Assembly: GCA_003453595.1 (NCBI GenBank)
Contig: DMOG01000013.1
Span: 1 to 44,861 of the forward strand
Direction of reading: 5' to 3'
Length of the DNA stretch: 44,861 bases
DNA from: Candidatus Uhrbacteria bacterium
GTDB lineage: Bacteria; Patescibacteriota; Patescibacteriia; UBA9934
Shown: one piece after another, positions 25,815 to 35,400 of the stretch
How the letters are laid out: each line of letters opens with the position of its first letter
Numbering within the stretch: the stretch's first letter is position 1
Translations under genes and position numbers: made by a program
The notes under the pieces: generated by a model
Told to the model about the DNA's origin: nothing
The model's database searches: none
Seen by the model: the letters and a program-made list of their open reading frames with translations, nothing else

Positions 25815-27248
25815 TTATGAATTATTAACTTTAAGCTGCTCAAAGGCGGCGGCTACTCGAAGAATCTTACCATCTTTAAAAGCTCCTGCCAAAAACTGCA
25901 ATCCAACTGGAAGTCCGTGAACTGTGCCACATGGAACTGAAATTCCAGGAATTCCTGCAATGTTCGCCGACACTGTAAAAATATCAGCCAAGTACATGGC
26001 AATTGGATCATCAAACTTATCCCCAAGTCCCCAAGCAACACACGGTGAAGTAGGACTGATAATTACATCCACTTCTTCAAATACTCGTTTAAAGTCGTTG
26101 GCAATCATCTGACGAATCTGCAGGGCTTTTTTGTAATAAGCATCATAATATCCAGCGGATAAAACATAGGCGCCCATCATAATTCGTCGCTTCACCTCAT
26201 TGCCAAATCCTTCACCTCGAGCCATTAAGTAACTTTCTTTAAGATTGTCTGACAAAGCGCGAGTTCCATAGCGCATACCGTCAAAGCGTCCCAGGTTTGA
26301 GCTGGCTTCGGCTGGCTGGATAATATAATAGGCTGACAAAGCATATTCTGTGAGTGGAAGACTAACCTCTTTGATTGTGCCACCGTTTTCTTTAATCTGA
26401 TTAATGGCCTCTTCAATAACTTTCTTAACCTCGGAATCCATTTCATCAACAAAGTATTCTTTTGGAACTCCAAACTTCATGCCATTAAAATTCTCTTCAA
26501 TAAGTTCTGACGCTGTTGTTTCTGTTAGTTCAACCGAAGTTGCATCATGAACATCAAGGCCTTCAATAACTTCAAGAACTAAAGCAGCGTCCTGTGGGGT
26601 GGTGGCGAATGGTCCGATTTGATCCAAACTTGATCCAAGAGCAATCAACCCATAGCGTGATACCCGACCATAGCTTGGCTTCATTCCTACAACTCCACAA
26701 AGTGCAGCCGGCTGACGAATCGATCCACCTGTGTCTGATCCCAACGAAACAGGCACCATGCCCGCAGCCACCGCTGCTGCTGAACCACCAGATGATCCAC
26801 CCGGAGTTTTTGTAACATCAACCGGGTTTTTTGTTTTTTGCCAAAAGCTTGTTTCAGTTGATGATCCCATAGCAAACTCATCCATGTTTGTGCGACCAAT
26901 AATTACTGCACCAGCTTTCTTAAGTCGATCAACTACAGTCGAATCATAAGTCGCAACATACTTTTCCAACATCTTTGATCCAGCGCTAGCAACCTTACCT
27001 TGATAAAGCATGTTGTCTTTGATCGCGATGGGAACTCCAGCCATGCGTGGAAGCGATTGACCAGTCGCTACCATGTTGTCGATTTTATTTGCTTGTTCTC
27101 TCGCTTCATTTTCAAAAACTTCCAAAAAAGCTCCAATCTCATTATCTTTATTCTTAATAACTTCCAAATAATGTTCCAGCACTTCTATAGCTGTAATCTC
27201 TTTTGCCTCAATGGCACGACGAATCCCTATTGCTGTTTTGTACTGCAT
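25815..27248 (-). CDS. gatA: Asp/Glu-tRNA amidotransferase subunit A
   Basis: 477 residues from ATG 27248 (MQYKTAIGIRRAIEA); the longer frame adds 12 residues with no support. The amidase signature is complete: catalytic Lys in GVPIAIKDNM, GGSSGGSAAAVAAG and SLGSDTGGSIRQPAALCG with the Ser-cisSer-Lys triad. GatA releases ammonia from glutamine and passes it to GatB to turn misacylated Glu-tRNA-Gln (and Asp-tRNA-Asn) into Gln-tRNA and Asn-tRNA. It lies 4 bases after gatC. gatB is outside the window. Confidence 0.95.
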   Translation of the reverse strand: MQYKTAIGIRRAIEAKEITAIEVLEHYLEVIKNKDNEIGAFLEVFENEAREQANKIDNMVATGQSLPRMAGVPIAIKDNMLYQGKVASAGSKMLEKYVATYDSTVVDRLKKAGAVIIGRTNMDEFAMGSSTETSFWQKTKNPVDVTKTPGGSSGGSAAAVAAGMVPVSLGSDTGGSIRQPAALCGVVGMKPSYGRVSRYGLIALGSSLDQIGPFATTPQDAALVLEVIEGLDVHDATSVELTETTASELIEENFNGMKFGVPKEYFVDEMDSEVKKVIEEAINQIKENGGTIKEVSLPLTEYALSAYYIIQPAEASSNLGRFDGMRYGTRALSDNLKESYLMARGEGFGNEVKRRIMMGAYVLSAGYYDAYYKKALQIRQMIANDFKRVFEEVDVIISPTSPCVAWGLGDKFDDPIAMYLADIFTVSANIAGIPGISVPCGTVHGLPVGLQFLAGAFKDGKILRVAAAFEQLKVNNS

Positions 27249-27252
27249 AAAA

Positions 27253-27546
27253 TTATTCAAAAATTGCTGGCACCTCAAGCGCATCGCCTTTTTCGCATGG
27301 AAATGCTTTTATTAAATCAGCCCGTAATTCTTCTGATGAAGGCAAAACCTCATCGGCTTGCACAATGTTTACAAGATCAGTCAAATAGGCCGATGAGCTT
27401 ATCTCTGAAGTATCCACCTCATGCAATTTACTAACATAGGCCATGATTGACGGTAGCTGTTCGGTAAAAAGAACCCGTTGCTCATCGGTAAGATCAAGCA
27501 TGGCCAATTTGGCAATATTATCTACATTAAATTCAATTTCAGGCAT
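27253..27546 (-). CDS. gatC: Asp/Glu-tRNA amidotransferase subunit C
   Basis: 97 residues of typical GatC length: VDNIAKLAMLDLTDEQRVLFTEQLPSIMAYVSKL (helices 1-2) and the later DEVLPSSEELRADLIKAFPCEKGDALEVPAIF that wraps around GatA. It stabilises the GatAB complex. It lies between ligA and gatA in one operon; 8 bases separate it from ligA. Confidence 0.93.
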   Translation of the reverse strand: MPEIEFNVDNIAKLAMLDLTDEQRVLFTEQLPSIMAYVSKLHEVDTSEISSSAYLTDLVNIVQADEVLPSSEELRADLIKAFPCEKGDALEVPAIFE

Positions 27547-27554
27547 ATTTTTGT

Positions 27555-29609
27555 TTATTGCGACAATTTACTTAAAAATTCCTTCTCTGACAAGACTTTA
27601 ACTCCAAGTTCCTTTGCTTTATCATATTTTGACCCTGGATCACTACCAACAACAACAAAGTTAGTCTTTTTGCTGACCGAAGAGGAAACATTACCACCAA
27701 GGTTGCGAATCTGTTCTTTAGCTTGCCCGCGGGTTATCTTTTCTAATGTTCCGGTTAAAACAAATGTTAAACCTTGCAATGTTCGTTTGGTGATTGCTTG
27801 TTTGGCAATTTCAATTCCCTCTTGTAAATATTCTTCAATTAATTTTTGGTGATCCTCATCCTTAAAGTAACGATGGACTGACCGGGCCACAACCTCGCCA
27901 ATATCTTGTGCTTCTTGCAAATCTTGGATTGATGCATTTGAAATTGACTTGATTGAACCAAAATGTCTGGCAAGCGTATCAGCGGTTGTTTCACCAACAT
28001 GTTCAATACTTAGTGCAGTTAAAAACTTTGATAAACGAATCTTCTTTTTTGATTGTATTTCTGCAACTAACTTTTTTCCTGAAACCTCTCCAAATCCTTC
28101 AAGCCCTGAGATTTGATCAATTTGAAGTCTGAACAGATCAACCGGAGATGTTAGAAGTCCGAGTTGAATAAATCTCTCAATTGTTCGGGAGCCAATTCCA
28201 TCAATCTCAAACGCGCGGGCTGCATACAGAATCTTCTCCCGCTCCATTGAAAAACAATTTTTATTTGAGCAAATATAATCAACTGCATTCTTTTTCTGTA
28301 TAACCGGAGCGCCGCACATCGGACAAGACTGTGGCACTCGAATTGTTTTTTCATTTCCGGTTCGCATCTTTTTTAGGACTTCAGTAATTTTAGGAATAAT
28401 ATCACCGGCTTTTGTTAAAATTACCGTGTCACCAATCTTTACTCCCAACCGACGAATCTCGTCAGCATTGTGCAGTGTGGCATGAGTGACTGTGGTTCCA
28501 GCAATAAATGTTGGTTTGACCAGGGCAACAGGAGTTAATTTTCCTGTACGACCTACAAACCACTGTACATCTTCAACAACCGTAGTTGCTTCTTCTGGCG
28601 CAAACTTCCAGGCAACAATTCCTCGAGGAGTTTTGCCAACAACTCCTAAATCATAAAAAACCTTAAGATTATCAACACGCACCACCAAACCATCAATCCA
28701 ATAAGGAATCTTTTCCCGTTGTCGCCCCATGCGTTCAAAAGCTAATCTCACATCATTAATAGATCCAGCCTGTGAGCCCTCGGCTGATTTGAACCCAAGC
28801 ATTTGCAATAATGCCATTGCTTCTGCTTGAGTTTTTTGTCCCATATCAGCCAGATGCCAAGCTCTAAACTTTAGTGGACGAGAAGCAGTTATTGTTGGAT
28901 CTAACTGACGAATACTTCCGGCTGCCAAATTTCTTGGATTGGCAAATGTCTTTTCACCTTTTTTCTTAAGAGATGCATTTAGTTTGTCAAAATCTTTTTT
29001 TGGAATATAAATTTCACCACGCACCTCGATTCTGCCACTCAAAGTTTCAAGCTGGGTAAGTAATGTTGGCGAAGTTGCAAACTCTTTTTTTAATTGCTTT
29101 ATTTCCCTTTCGTTTGGAGTTCGGAGTGTAAGTGGAATTGATTCAATTGTTTTGGCATTAAGCGTGATATCCTCACCGACTCTTCCGTCACCACGAGTGG
29201 CTGCTCTTATCAAAAATCCATTTTCAAAAATCAAAGAAACTGCCAGACCATCGATTTTTGTCATGTAATAAAAATCGACCGACTTTTTTCCACTATATTT
29301 TTTCACCCTATCAACCCATTGTTCAAACTCCGGTTGAGAAAAAACATCTTCAATAGAAAGCATCCGCTCTTTGTGTTTTACTTTTTGAAATTTCTCCAGC
29401 GCAACTCCGCCAACACGCTGTGTTGGCGAATCAGGGGTGATAAACTCTGGATACTCACTTTCCAATTGCTTTAATTCATGTTTGAGTGAATCAAGAGCAG
29501 CGTCAGAAATTTCTTGAGTATCTAAAACATGATAAAGATAGCGATGATAGGCAATCACCTCTTTAAGCTTTTGAATCCGTTTTTTAGCTTGATCTTTGGT
29601 CACTGCCAC
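27555..29609 (-). CDS. ligA: NAD-dependent DNA ligase
   Basis: 684 residues starting at GTG 29609. Order: Ia domain, adenylation domain with the K-x-D-G motif in YYMTKIDGLAVSL (about residues 112-120), OB fold (GKLTPVALVKPTFIAGTTV), Cys4 zinc finger (CPMCGAPV...YICSNKNC), HhH domains (ISGLEGFGEVSGKKL) and a C-terminal BRCT (LTGTLEKITRGQAKEQIRNLGG). It seals nicks in replication and repair using NAD. It is the first gene of the ligA-gatC-gatA-dsbA operon. Confidence 0.96.
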   Translation of the reverse strand: MAVTKDQAKKRIQKLKEVIAYHRYLYHVLDTQEISDAALDSLKHELKQLESEYPEFITPDSPTQRVGGVALEKFQKVKHKERMLSIEDVFSQPEFEQWVDRVKKYSGKKSVDFYYMTKIDGLAVSLIFENGFLIRAATRGDGRVGEDITLNAKTIESIPLTLRTPNEREIKQLKKEFATSPTLLTQLETLSGRIEVRGEIYIPKKDFDKLNASLKKKGEKTFANPRNLAAGSIRQLDPTITASRPLKFRAWHLADMGQKTQAEAMALLQMLGFKSAEGSQAGSINDVRLAFERMGRQREKIPYWIDGLVVRVDNLKVFYDLGVVGKTPRGIVAWKFAPEEATTVVEDVQWFVGRTGKLTPVALVKPTFIAGTTVTHATLHNADEIRRLGVKIGDTVILTKAGDIIPKITEVLKKMRTGNEKTIRVPQSCPMCGAPVIQKKNAVDYICSNKNCFSMEREKILYAARAFEIDGIGSRTIERFIQLGLLTSPVDLFRLQIDQISGLEGFGEVSGKKLVAEIQSKKKIRLSKFLTALSIEHVGETTADTLARHFGSIKSISNASIQDLQEAQDIGEVVARSVHRYFKDEDHQKLIEEYLQEGIEIAKQAITKRTLQGLTFVLTGTLEKITRGQAKEQIRNLGGNVSSSVSKKTNFVVVGSDPGSKYDKAKELGVKVLSEKEFLSKLSQ

Positions 29610-29693
29610 ATTGTATCAAATTTGCACATTTTTGTTATACCAAAGCCTGTGGTTAGATTCATCAAACAGCAAAAATAGCAGTTTTTTGCATAC

Positions 29694-29729
29694 AAAAAAC
29701 ACCACGAGCAAGAGGATGTGGTGTTTTTT
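29694..29729 (-). terminator. Terminator of the lost prepilin peptidase gene
   Basis: A6-CACCAC pairs with GTGGTG-T6 around GAGCAAGAGGAT. It lies about 55 bases after the stop of the prepilin peptidase remnant and before ligA, oriented to end minus-strand transcripts. Confidence 0.7.
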
Positions 29730-29782
29730 AGCTTTTAACTTTAAGCTCTCTAATTCAAACTTTAATCTCTAAGCTTCCCTCT

Positions 29783-29914
29783 CTACATCATTCTCAAATA
29801 CCAATCTGCAATTGCTTGCCCGAAGAAAAGCGTAATAATTATCGAAACTGCCATAAAGGTTCCAAACGGGACATGGCTCTCGGGTTTGCGGAGAGAAATT
29901 TTAGATATCTGCTG
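29783..29914 (-). pseudogene. C-terminal remnant of a prepilin peptidase
   Basis: 43 codons open from 29914 to the stop at 29783. They read ISKISLRKPESHVPFGTF then MAVSIIITLFFGQAIADWYL, which is the end of type IV prepilin peptidases: the P-F-G-x-F loop followed by the last membrane helix and W-Y-L. The rest of the gene is missing. An in-frame stop and a palindromic element begin directly upstream at about 29910. The original terminator (29694) is still present. I read this as a gene cut by insertion or deletion at the edge of the accessory island. Confidence 0.7.
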
Positions 29915-29990
29915 TTATACGCAGTTCCACGAAGCGTAATGGATCATGACAGCGGAATTATCCGCGCATATTATTCGCAATAGAGCAAAT
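29909..29990. repeat. Palindromic element at the island edge
   Basis: CTGTTATACGCAG (29912) and CTATTGCGAATAATATGCGCGG (read on minus) form imperfect arms (TATGCGCGG with CTGCGTATA, two G-T wobbles). An inner perfect hairpin GCGGA-ATTA-TCCGC type lies at about 29952-29966. The GTTATA/TATGCG pieces resemble the ends of the elements at 31232 and 42606. It starts where the prepilin peptidase similarity stops. Confidence 0.45.
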
Positions 29991-29999
29991 TGGCACTCC

Positions 30000-30476
30000 T
30001 TAAGAATTTTTTTGCAGGATAGCTTCTACATCTTCAAGGTCAGTCGATCTTCTTATTTTCTTTTTGTATTCTACTAAATCTTGCCATTTGATTACAGGTA
30101 CTGTTAAACCGTAAAATTCCTTTTCAACTGCTTCATTTAATTTAGTGTCGCAAGATTCCCATTGTTGTGTTTCATGATTGTATAGCTTATCAGTTTCACA
30201 CCCAGAAATATCAATTTCTTGTTCTTCATATTTTAAGGTCATTAGCAAAAGGTCAAAAGTTTCATCTAAATATCTTTGAGGACCATAAATTAAATAATCT
30301 TTTATAAAAGGAAGTAGTTTATCAAAGTAACTATCTGGAACTTCAATATCAATATCATAAAGAGGACGATCGGATCCATAAATTCTTGCGGCAAATCCGC
30401 CAGAGAGTTGAAAAGGAATTTTATTTTCTTGAAGAATACCTACTATCCATTTAAAAGCTTTTTCTGTATTTTTCAT
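30000..30476 (-). CDS. Nucleotidyltransferase-fold protein
   Basis: 158 residues. PFQLSGGFAARIYGSDRPLYDIDIEVPD (about residues 21-48) matches minimal nucleotidyltransferases: G-G-x-A, then R-x-x-x-D-I-D-I with the metal-binding Asp pair. A third acidic strand is EEQEIDISGCE (about 88-98). The form resembles lincosamide/aminoglycoside nucleotidyltransferases and AbiEii/MNT-like proteins, which move NMP to small molecules or proteins. Substrate unknown. It is the first accessory gene after the prepilin peptidase remnant. The stop is followed by GGAGT, as at the end of the gene at 42831. Confidence 0.75.
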   Translation of the reverse strand: MKNTEKAFKWIVGILQENKIPFQLSGGFAARIYGSDRPLYDIDIEVPDSYFDKLLPFIKDYLIYGPQRYLDETFDLLLMTLKYEEQEIDISGCETDKLYNHETQQWESCDTKLNEAVEKEFYGLTVPVIKWQDLVEYKKKIRRSTDLEDVEAILQKNS

Positions 30477-30502
30477 AGATGTTTAAAAGGTTTAAAAAAT
30501 TC

Positions 30503-30637
30503 TTAAATTATTTCAATTAATGTTTGCGTGTATGAGAAGTTTTTGTCCGCTTCCTTATTAAATTTCAAAAGAAGAAAAGGAATAAATTTGGATAAAAAAT
30601 GAAATTTAAGTCCAGAATATATAAAAGTGAATTTCAT
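30503..30637 (-). CDS. Possible small protein after the SET gene
   Basis: A 44-codon frame starts 13 bases after the SET stop, with AGGA at good distance before its ATG. It reads as a basic, hydrophobic peptide (MKFTFIYSGLKFHFLSKFIP...). However, its first part coincides with an inverted repeat (AAATGAAATT ... AATTTCATTT, then T6) that could simply be the SET terminator. I keep both readings open. Confidence 0.3.
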   Translation of the reverse strand: MKFTFIYSGLKFHFLSKFIPFLLLKFNKEADKNFSYTQTLIEII

Positions 30638-30650
30638 TTTTTCCTCATAT

Positions 30651-31139
30651 TCAATGTTGTGCGATGTTCGTCAGCAATTTTTTGGCGATAAAAGACTGGA
30701 CTATGTTTAAATCTAAATACTTTTTTTGTATATCAAGCGGAAGATGTCGGAAATCACCTATAATGTGGCGGCAGTTTGGGCTTCCACATTTACATTCAAG
30801 AGTCCAATTATCTTCATCCATAGTTGTGGAGTAATCATAGAAAATTTCTTGACCTGGCAAAATTTCTTCAATTGCCACAAGGTAGTGGTCTTTTTTAACA
30901 CCAGCATTTGGCGAACAGGAATGATTTGCCAAAACACCCGGCTCTTGTATGTCAACATACTCCCTTGGCCCAATTTGAAGAGGACAAGACAATTTGTCTA
31001 GCGTTTTTTGTAGAGCTTCTTCAAAGGAGATAATTGGACCTATAAATTCTAAAATTAACTCATCTCTTTTAATCAGCCTTGTTGCGAATAATCCTCGGCC
31101 CAAACTGCCGCTTTCTTTTATTTCAAAAATTTTAGACAT
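30651..31139 (-). CDS. SET domain lysine methyltransferase-type protein with post-SET cysteines
   Basis: 162 residues. Canonical SET motifs: GSLGRGLFATRLIKRDELIL (about residues 11-30), ANHSCSPNAGV (about 91-101), GQEIFYDYSTTMDEDNW (about 117-133) and a post-SET type C-K-C-G-S-P-N-C (about 137-144), so the zinc-binding end that orders the active site is present. It should transfer methyl from SAM to a protein lysine. The target is unknown. It differs from the shorter SET protein at 2897, which lacks the cysteines. Confidence 0.85.
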   Translation of the reverse strand: MSKIFEIKESGSLGRGLFATRLIKRDELILEFIGPIISFEEALQKTLDKLSCPLQIGPREYVDIQEPGVLANHSCSPNAGVKKDHYLVAIEEILPGQEIFYDYSTTMDEDNWTLECKCGSPNCRHIIGDFRHLPLDIQKKYLDLNIVQSFIAKKLLTNIAQH

Positions 31140-31164
31140 AGGTATTTATTGGTTAAATTGCTGG

Positions 31165-31298
31165 CGAATGTTGCACAACGGCCGGCGTAACCGCCGGCCG
31201 TTGTGGCGAAGGAGCGTATCGGAATTGCAAATAACATTCGTGCATGATCCGACGTTGTCACGAGTGAAACGAGTGACAATATTGGATATGCGTTGTTA
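31165..31298. repeat. Composite palindromic element
   Basis: Three nested structures. Outer arms are CGAATGTT/AACATTCG (31165-31172/31233-31240). A perfect 14-bp hairpin CACAACGGCCGGCG/CGCCGGCCGTTGTG lies at 31174-31205. A long imperfect hairpin from TAACA (31232) to TGTTA (31298) has TTGTCAC/GTGACAA at its tip. Read on minus, the last begins ACATAACAACGCATATCC, resembling the end of the element at 42606. No gene fits in 31140-31480. Confidence 0.6.
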
Positions 31299-31348
31299 TG
31301 TAATGTACAGTTTTTTTCTTTTTTTTACAATTGGTTGTCATAAATTCA

Positions 31349-31375
31349 GGCCAAAGGGGTCAGGGATGAATGCCC
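31349..31375. repeat. G-rich loop repeat, copy 1
   Basis: GGCCA then AAGGGGTCAGGGATGAA then TGCCC: a diverged member of the family best seen at 42777. It is followed by AAAACTCCTTATT, also found after the 42777 copy. Confidence 0.6.
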
Positions 31376-31480
31376 AAAATTCAATGCCCAAAATTCAAAA
31401 ACTCCTTATTGGAAATTTGTTTCACCGTCTATCGGTACTAAAATACCCTCTATAATAAAGGGTATTCTGTCTAGAATGGT

Positions 31481-32236
31481 TTATTCACTTTCCAGTAACT
31501 TTTTCTGTGTTGGAAAATCTTCTTCTGATATGTTTTCTAATCTATGCTCCAGAGATCTAGTTCGACCCTGTATCTCATGTAACGCTCCGCCTCGTTCAAC
31601 AAATCGCACAATTTGGTTGTGAATTAATTCTGCTTTTTGACGAGCCAATTTATCTTCACGAGGTTCTAGCTTTAACCTCATTACTATATATCCATCCTCA
31701 CTGCGAGTTCTTTCTAATTCCTCACTATCTCCATCAAATTCACTTTCCGGTGTACAAGATTCGTATCTCACAACACACATTTTTTCTACTTGAAGTTTGC
31801 CTGGCACTTTAATATATATATCGTATTCTCCTACATCTTCTAGTGATTTCATCTGATAATTACCAGAAGCACTATAATCAATAACTCCATCGGTACTAAC
31901 GTGAATACCCTCATGTCCCTCTGCCTTTAATATTCCATTTGTTGCCATTGTGTCTTTATAAAAAGTACCTTGTATATATCCTTCACGTTCCTCTTTGACA
32001 AATCCTTGGAAGTTAAAAGTAACAGCAGTGTCTGCGCCAGCAGCCCGAATATCTGTGTTATAAAAGCGTACATAATCTTCAGCGCTTATAACTGGAAGCC
32101 CCTCTTTCATTTCTTGATGAACTAACGCTTCTGCTTGTGTTAATTCAGTTGTTTGACATGTACCACATGTGCTGGGCTCATTACCATGCCCACATAAGCC
32201 AGCGGCTTTATGCGCATCGATTGAGGGTTCTATCAT
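31481..32236 (-). CDS. Cys-motif protein of unknown function
   Basis: 251 residues, function not recognised. The N-terminus carries C-G-H-G-N-E-P-S-T-C-G-T-C (about residues 14-26), the same spacing as in the truncated methyltransferase at 10-585. The middle (about 55-160) looks beta-rich, the C-terminal ~70 residues helical and charged (ERTRSEDGYIVMRLKLEPRED...). No signal peptide or membrane segment. It has its own strong promoter (32264-32292) and lies between repeat modules, as a single-gene unit. Confidence 0.7.
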   Translation of the reverse strand: MIEPSIDAHKAAGLCGHGNEPSTCGTCQTTELTQAEALVHQEMKEGLPVISAEDYVRFYNTDIRAAGADTAVTFNFQGFVKEEREGYIQGTFYKDTMATNGILKAEGHEGIHVSTDGVIDYSASGNYQMKSLEDVGEYDIYIKVPGKLQVEKMCVVRYESCTPESEFDGDSEELERTRSEDGYIVMRLKLEPREDKLARQKAELIHNQIVRFVERGGALHEIQGRTRSLEHRLENISEEDFPTQKKLLESE

Positions 32237-32263
32237 ATATCTAGTTAGCTAAATAACAAAGTT

Positions 32264-32292
32264 ATTATAGGAAATTTTAGTTTATATTTCAA
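32264..32292 (-). promoter_or_regulatory. Promoter of the Cys-motif gene
   Basis: On minus: TTGAAA (32292-32287), 17-bp spacer, TATAAT (32269-32264), 28 bases before the ATG. Confidence 0.8.
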
Positions 32293-32299
32293 GCAAAAG

Positions 32300-32346
32300 G
32301 TCGATATAATCACATTCCCCATCAACAAAAAAGAAGAAAAAAGTGT
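32300..32346. repeat. 47-bp direct repeat, copy A (downstream of the giant gene)
   Basis: Begins GTCGATATAATCACATTCCC and ends AAGAAGAAAAAAGTGT. It matches 38738-38784 at 45 of 47 positions. The two copies enclose the giant gene and its 3' repeats. It runs into GTTAGCTGATGTAT, the same sequence that ends the element at 42606. Confidence 0.85.
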
Positions 32347-32424
32347 TAGCTGATGTATATGTTTTTCTTTAATCTGCCCGAGGCAGATTACTCTTAAAAA
32401 TAATTCAATTTTGTTTTTTTGTTT

Positions 32425-32471
32425 TGGGCGCAGGGCAGAGGGGATTAAGGGGTGAATTGCCCCGATCGAAA
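32425..32471. repeat. G-rich loop repeat, copy 2
   Basis: Loop GAGGGGATTAAGGGGTGAA between GGGCA and TTGCCC, with GTTTT/AAAAC at the outer ends. It ends 5 bases from the stop codon of the giant gene. Confidence 0.7.
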
Positions 32472-32476
32472 ACACT

Positions 32477-35400
32477 TTATTCAACCAAATCAATTTTCTG
32501 TGGCTTGTTCGGATCGTATGTTTTTACCCGTTCCCAATCAATCGGTATAACACCCTCAACTTCACCGGTTTCTTCGTTGAACTGGATAATGGTGTCTTTA
32601 ATACGCCAGCGTTTGTCTATGTTTAATTGATCGCGGAACATTTGCGCCAAGTCTTTCAGTTTTTCTGCCACTGTTTTCATAATTCCGGTAATTTGCTCGT
32701 CTGTAAATTTACCGCTCTCCTGAAGATATTTCTCAAACTTTCTGCCTGAATATCCCTCAAGTTTTTCCATAAGCAGATAACTACCATCTTCTTCCTTTTT
32801 GCCTGACAGGAATCCAATAGGCTCTGCAGTCGACAAACCAGCTTTTTTGGAAGCAATAAGAATCATAAACTCTTTTCTTGCTTCTTTGGATTTTCTCAGT
32901 TCTACTCGTTTGGCAATAACTTCTGTGCCGTCTTCCAATTTGAATGACAGTATTTCTTCATCAGGATATTCACCTTCGCCTTTACTTCCCTTGAGTAGAA
33001 TGCCTTGCTGTTCAAAATATTGCTTTGGATTTTTTATAAAATCGGCAGGCAAGATATCGGCATATTCCTGGCGAACACGGATATAGTAATCTTCTGAATC
33101 GTAATTTGCATTTTCCGGCGCTTCAAAGTCTAATCTTTCTTGTACCACATAATGACGAGCAATCGCTTGCTTGATCATCATGAAATAGAATTGCTCTTCC
33201 GGCTCAGTTGGTCTGGCAACATGGCGAATTTTTCCTGTTTTTTCATCCTGAAACAGACCCACGGCTGTATTTTCTGTTTTGGCATTATGTTCAATATACT
33301 CAATGATTTCACTTCTGGCATTTTCAGGGATATCTTTAACTCTGCGTTTTGCACTTGGAGCTGAAAGTAATCGGATTCTTTCTTCAATATCCGTTTGGTC
33401 AAAACCCATGACGCGCATGATTTGTTCAGGAATTGTTCCGGTATATCCGGTATCATAAAACAGCGGATCCATGTCTGGTGAAATTTGCTCTTGCTCCAAA
33501 AATGCCCGTTTTGTATCGTAATTAATGTAGTCTCTAAAATAACGAGGATAAACCAAATATTTAGGATTTATTTCAATCACTTCACCTTCTGAACGAAGTT
33601 GTTCGCGTTTTTTTCTTCCCACCTTAGAGCGTCTTGTCGCGTCTTGTGCTCGTCTACCAATATAGGCGTAAATGCCGTCTCTTCCTAAATATACTTCCAT
33701 CGGATAACGACCGGCTTCGCGCCAATGGTCAAATTCTTCATAGAGCTTGTCATAAAGCGGAATATCCACCTCATAAATTTTAAGATACCGCCTGTAGCCT
33801 TCCTGAACCATGCGCTTAACAGAATCTTTTTGTGAAATGATAATCTCGCTTAATTTTTCAGGATCGCCGTTTGCGAGCTGGGCAAGATAACGGCCGACGA
33901 AATTTCGCACGTTTGGAAGCAGGTTGTTCATCTTTACCTTGCTTTGACTCTGGCCTGTCAACGCTATTTTATCTTCTTCAGATACAGCAGAATTTTTGTC
34001 AAATCTTTCCAGAAAACTCTCATGCTCGTTTTCAAGTATTCCGTTAATTTCACGAAGAGCTTCAATGGCCTCTGCGGATAGTTCTAATCCTGCCTCTGCC
34101 GGAGTTATTTTTTCCGCCATTACGCGACCAAGCCCTAAACTTGAGCGAATTTTACGGAGCGGGTGGTTTTCAAATGGGTCTTCTTGTATAAAACTCTCGC
34201 TTTCCTCGCCACCATGGTGTTCGTCTTGATCACCCCATTCGTCATGTGGTGGCCCTTGGTCAATTGCGACATGTGCTTGTTGAGACACTGCTTCAATCCA
34301 TGGCTGAGATGACCAAACAGCGCCACCTTGTTCCAGCGCATCTTTAAATTTTTTGGCTACCGAGTAGTGCCAAACAGCTTTAGCCAAATAATCAGCCGTC
34401 CATGGTTTTGTATAATATGTATGCAAATTTTCAAAAAAGTAATCTGCTAGATCAACATCTTCTGCCAGTTTTTCTCCCATTTGTTCTACAATTTTCGTAT
34501 ATTTTTTCGGGAATAAATTTTCAAAGTCTTGTGAGCCGAGCAACTGTACATAACGAATAAGATTTATATGTGATTGCAACCACTTACCATCAGCTTCGGC
34601 AACTAATTCTTGCGGCGGTTCAATTCCTGTTAGATCCCAAATGTCAAATACTTTATTGATGTCAATACTTCCGCTATCTTTCAGCTCCCCTAGTAGCAAT
34701 TCCCTGTATTTATTTTGTATTATCTCCCCATCAGGTAGATGGTCGGAATGTTCGGCCATAAATTTATATTGCTGCTCTTGTAATTTATCATCTCCAAATA
34801 AAATTTTAGCGTAGATCATCTGCGCTTCAGCCGCTGAAACCTCAAAAGGAACACCCCATTGCTCTGCAAGTGTTTTAATATTTTCAATGCGGCCGGCCAA
34901 CAGCTCTTTTTGATAGAATGAGCGCAATTTATATTCCAAAGCTTCGCGTGTGATGCCTTGTTCACTCAATATGCCAACCATCTCGTCTATGTTTGGCTTG
35001 CTACCGGTAAATTCTTGGATAAATTTAAGGTTTTGCAATTCTCTAAAACTTAGTTTTTCCTTGTTTAACACTGAAAAATATGTTTTTTGAACCGCCTCAT
35101 CACTTGCCATGCCGAATTTTTCTTTCAGCACATCCCACCATTGCGGATATTCTCTCTTTCCGTCTTTTTGAAAGCTGAATTCGTACGCGGTTTCTCCGAC
35201 AAGTTTTGCATACATCAAACCGAGGACTTCCTGGTCGGGCGCGACGCCACGCTCTCCATAAAAATAATTGATTGCTTCTGCAATGCTGTTTTTGAAGGCG
35301 TTTTTTCCCATATCAGCAAGCGCTTGTTTATAGCCTTGTTGGATTGCTTCAGCGTCGATTTCAGGATTCATGCCGGTTGCTTCCTCAATGGCTATTATTT

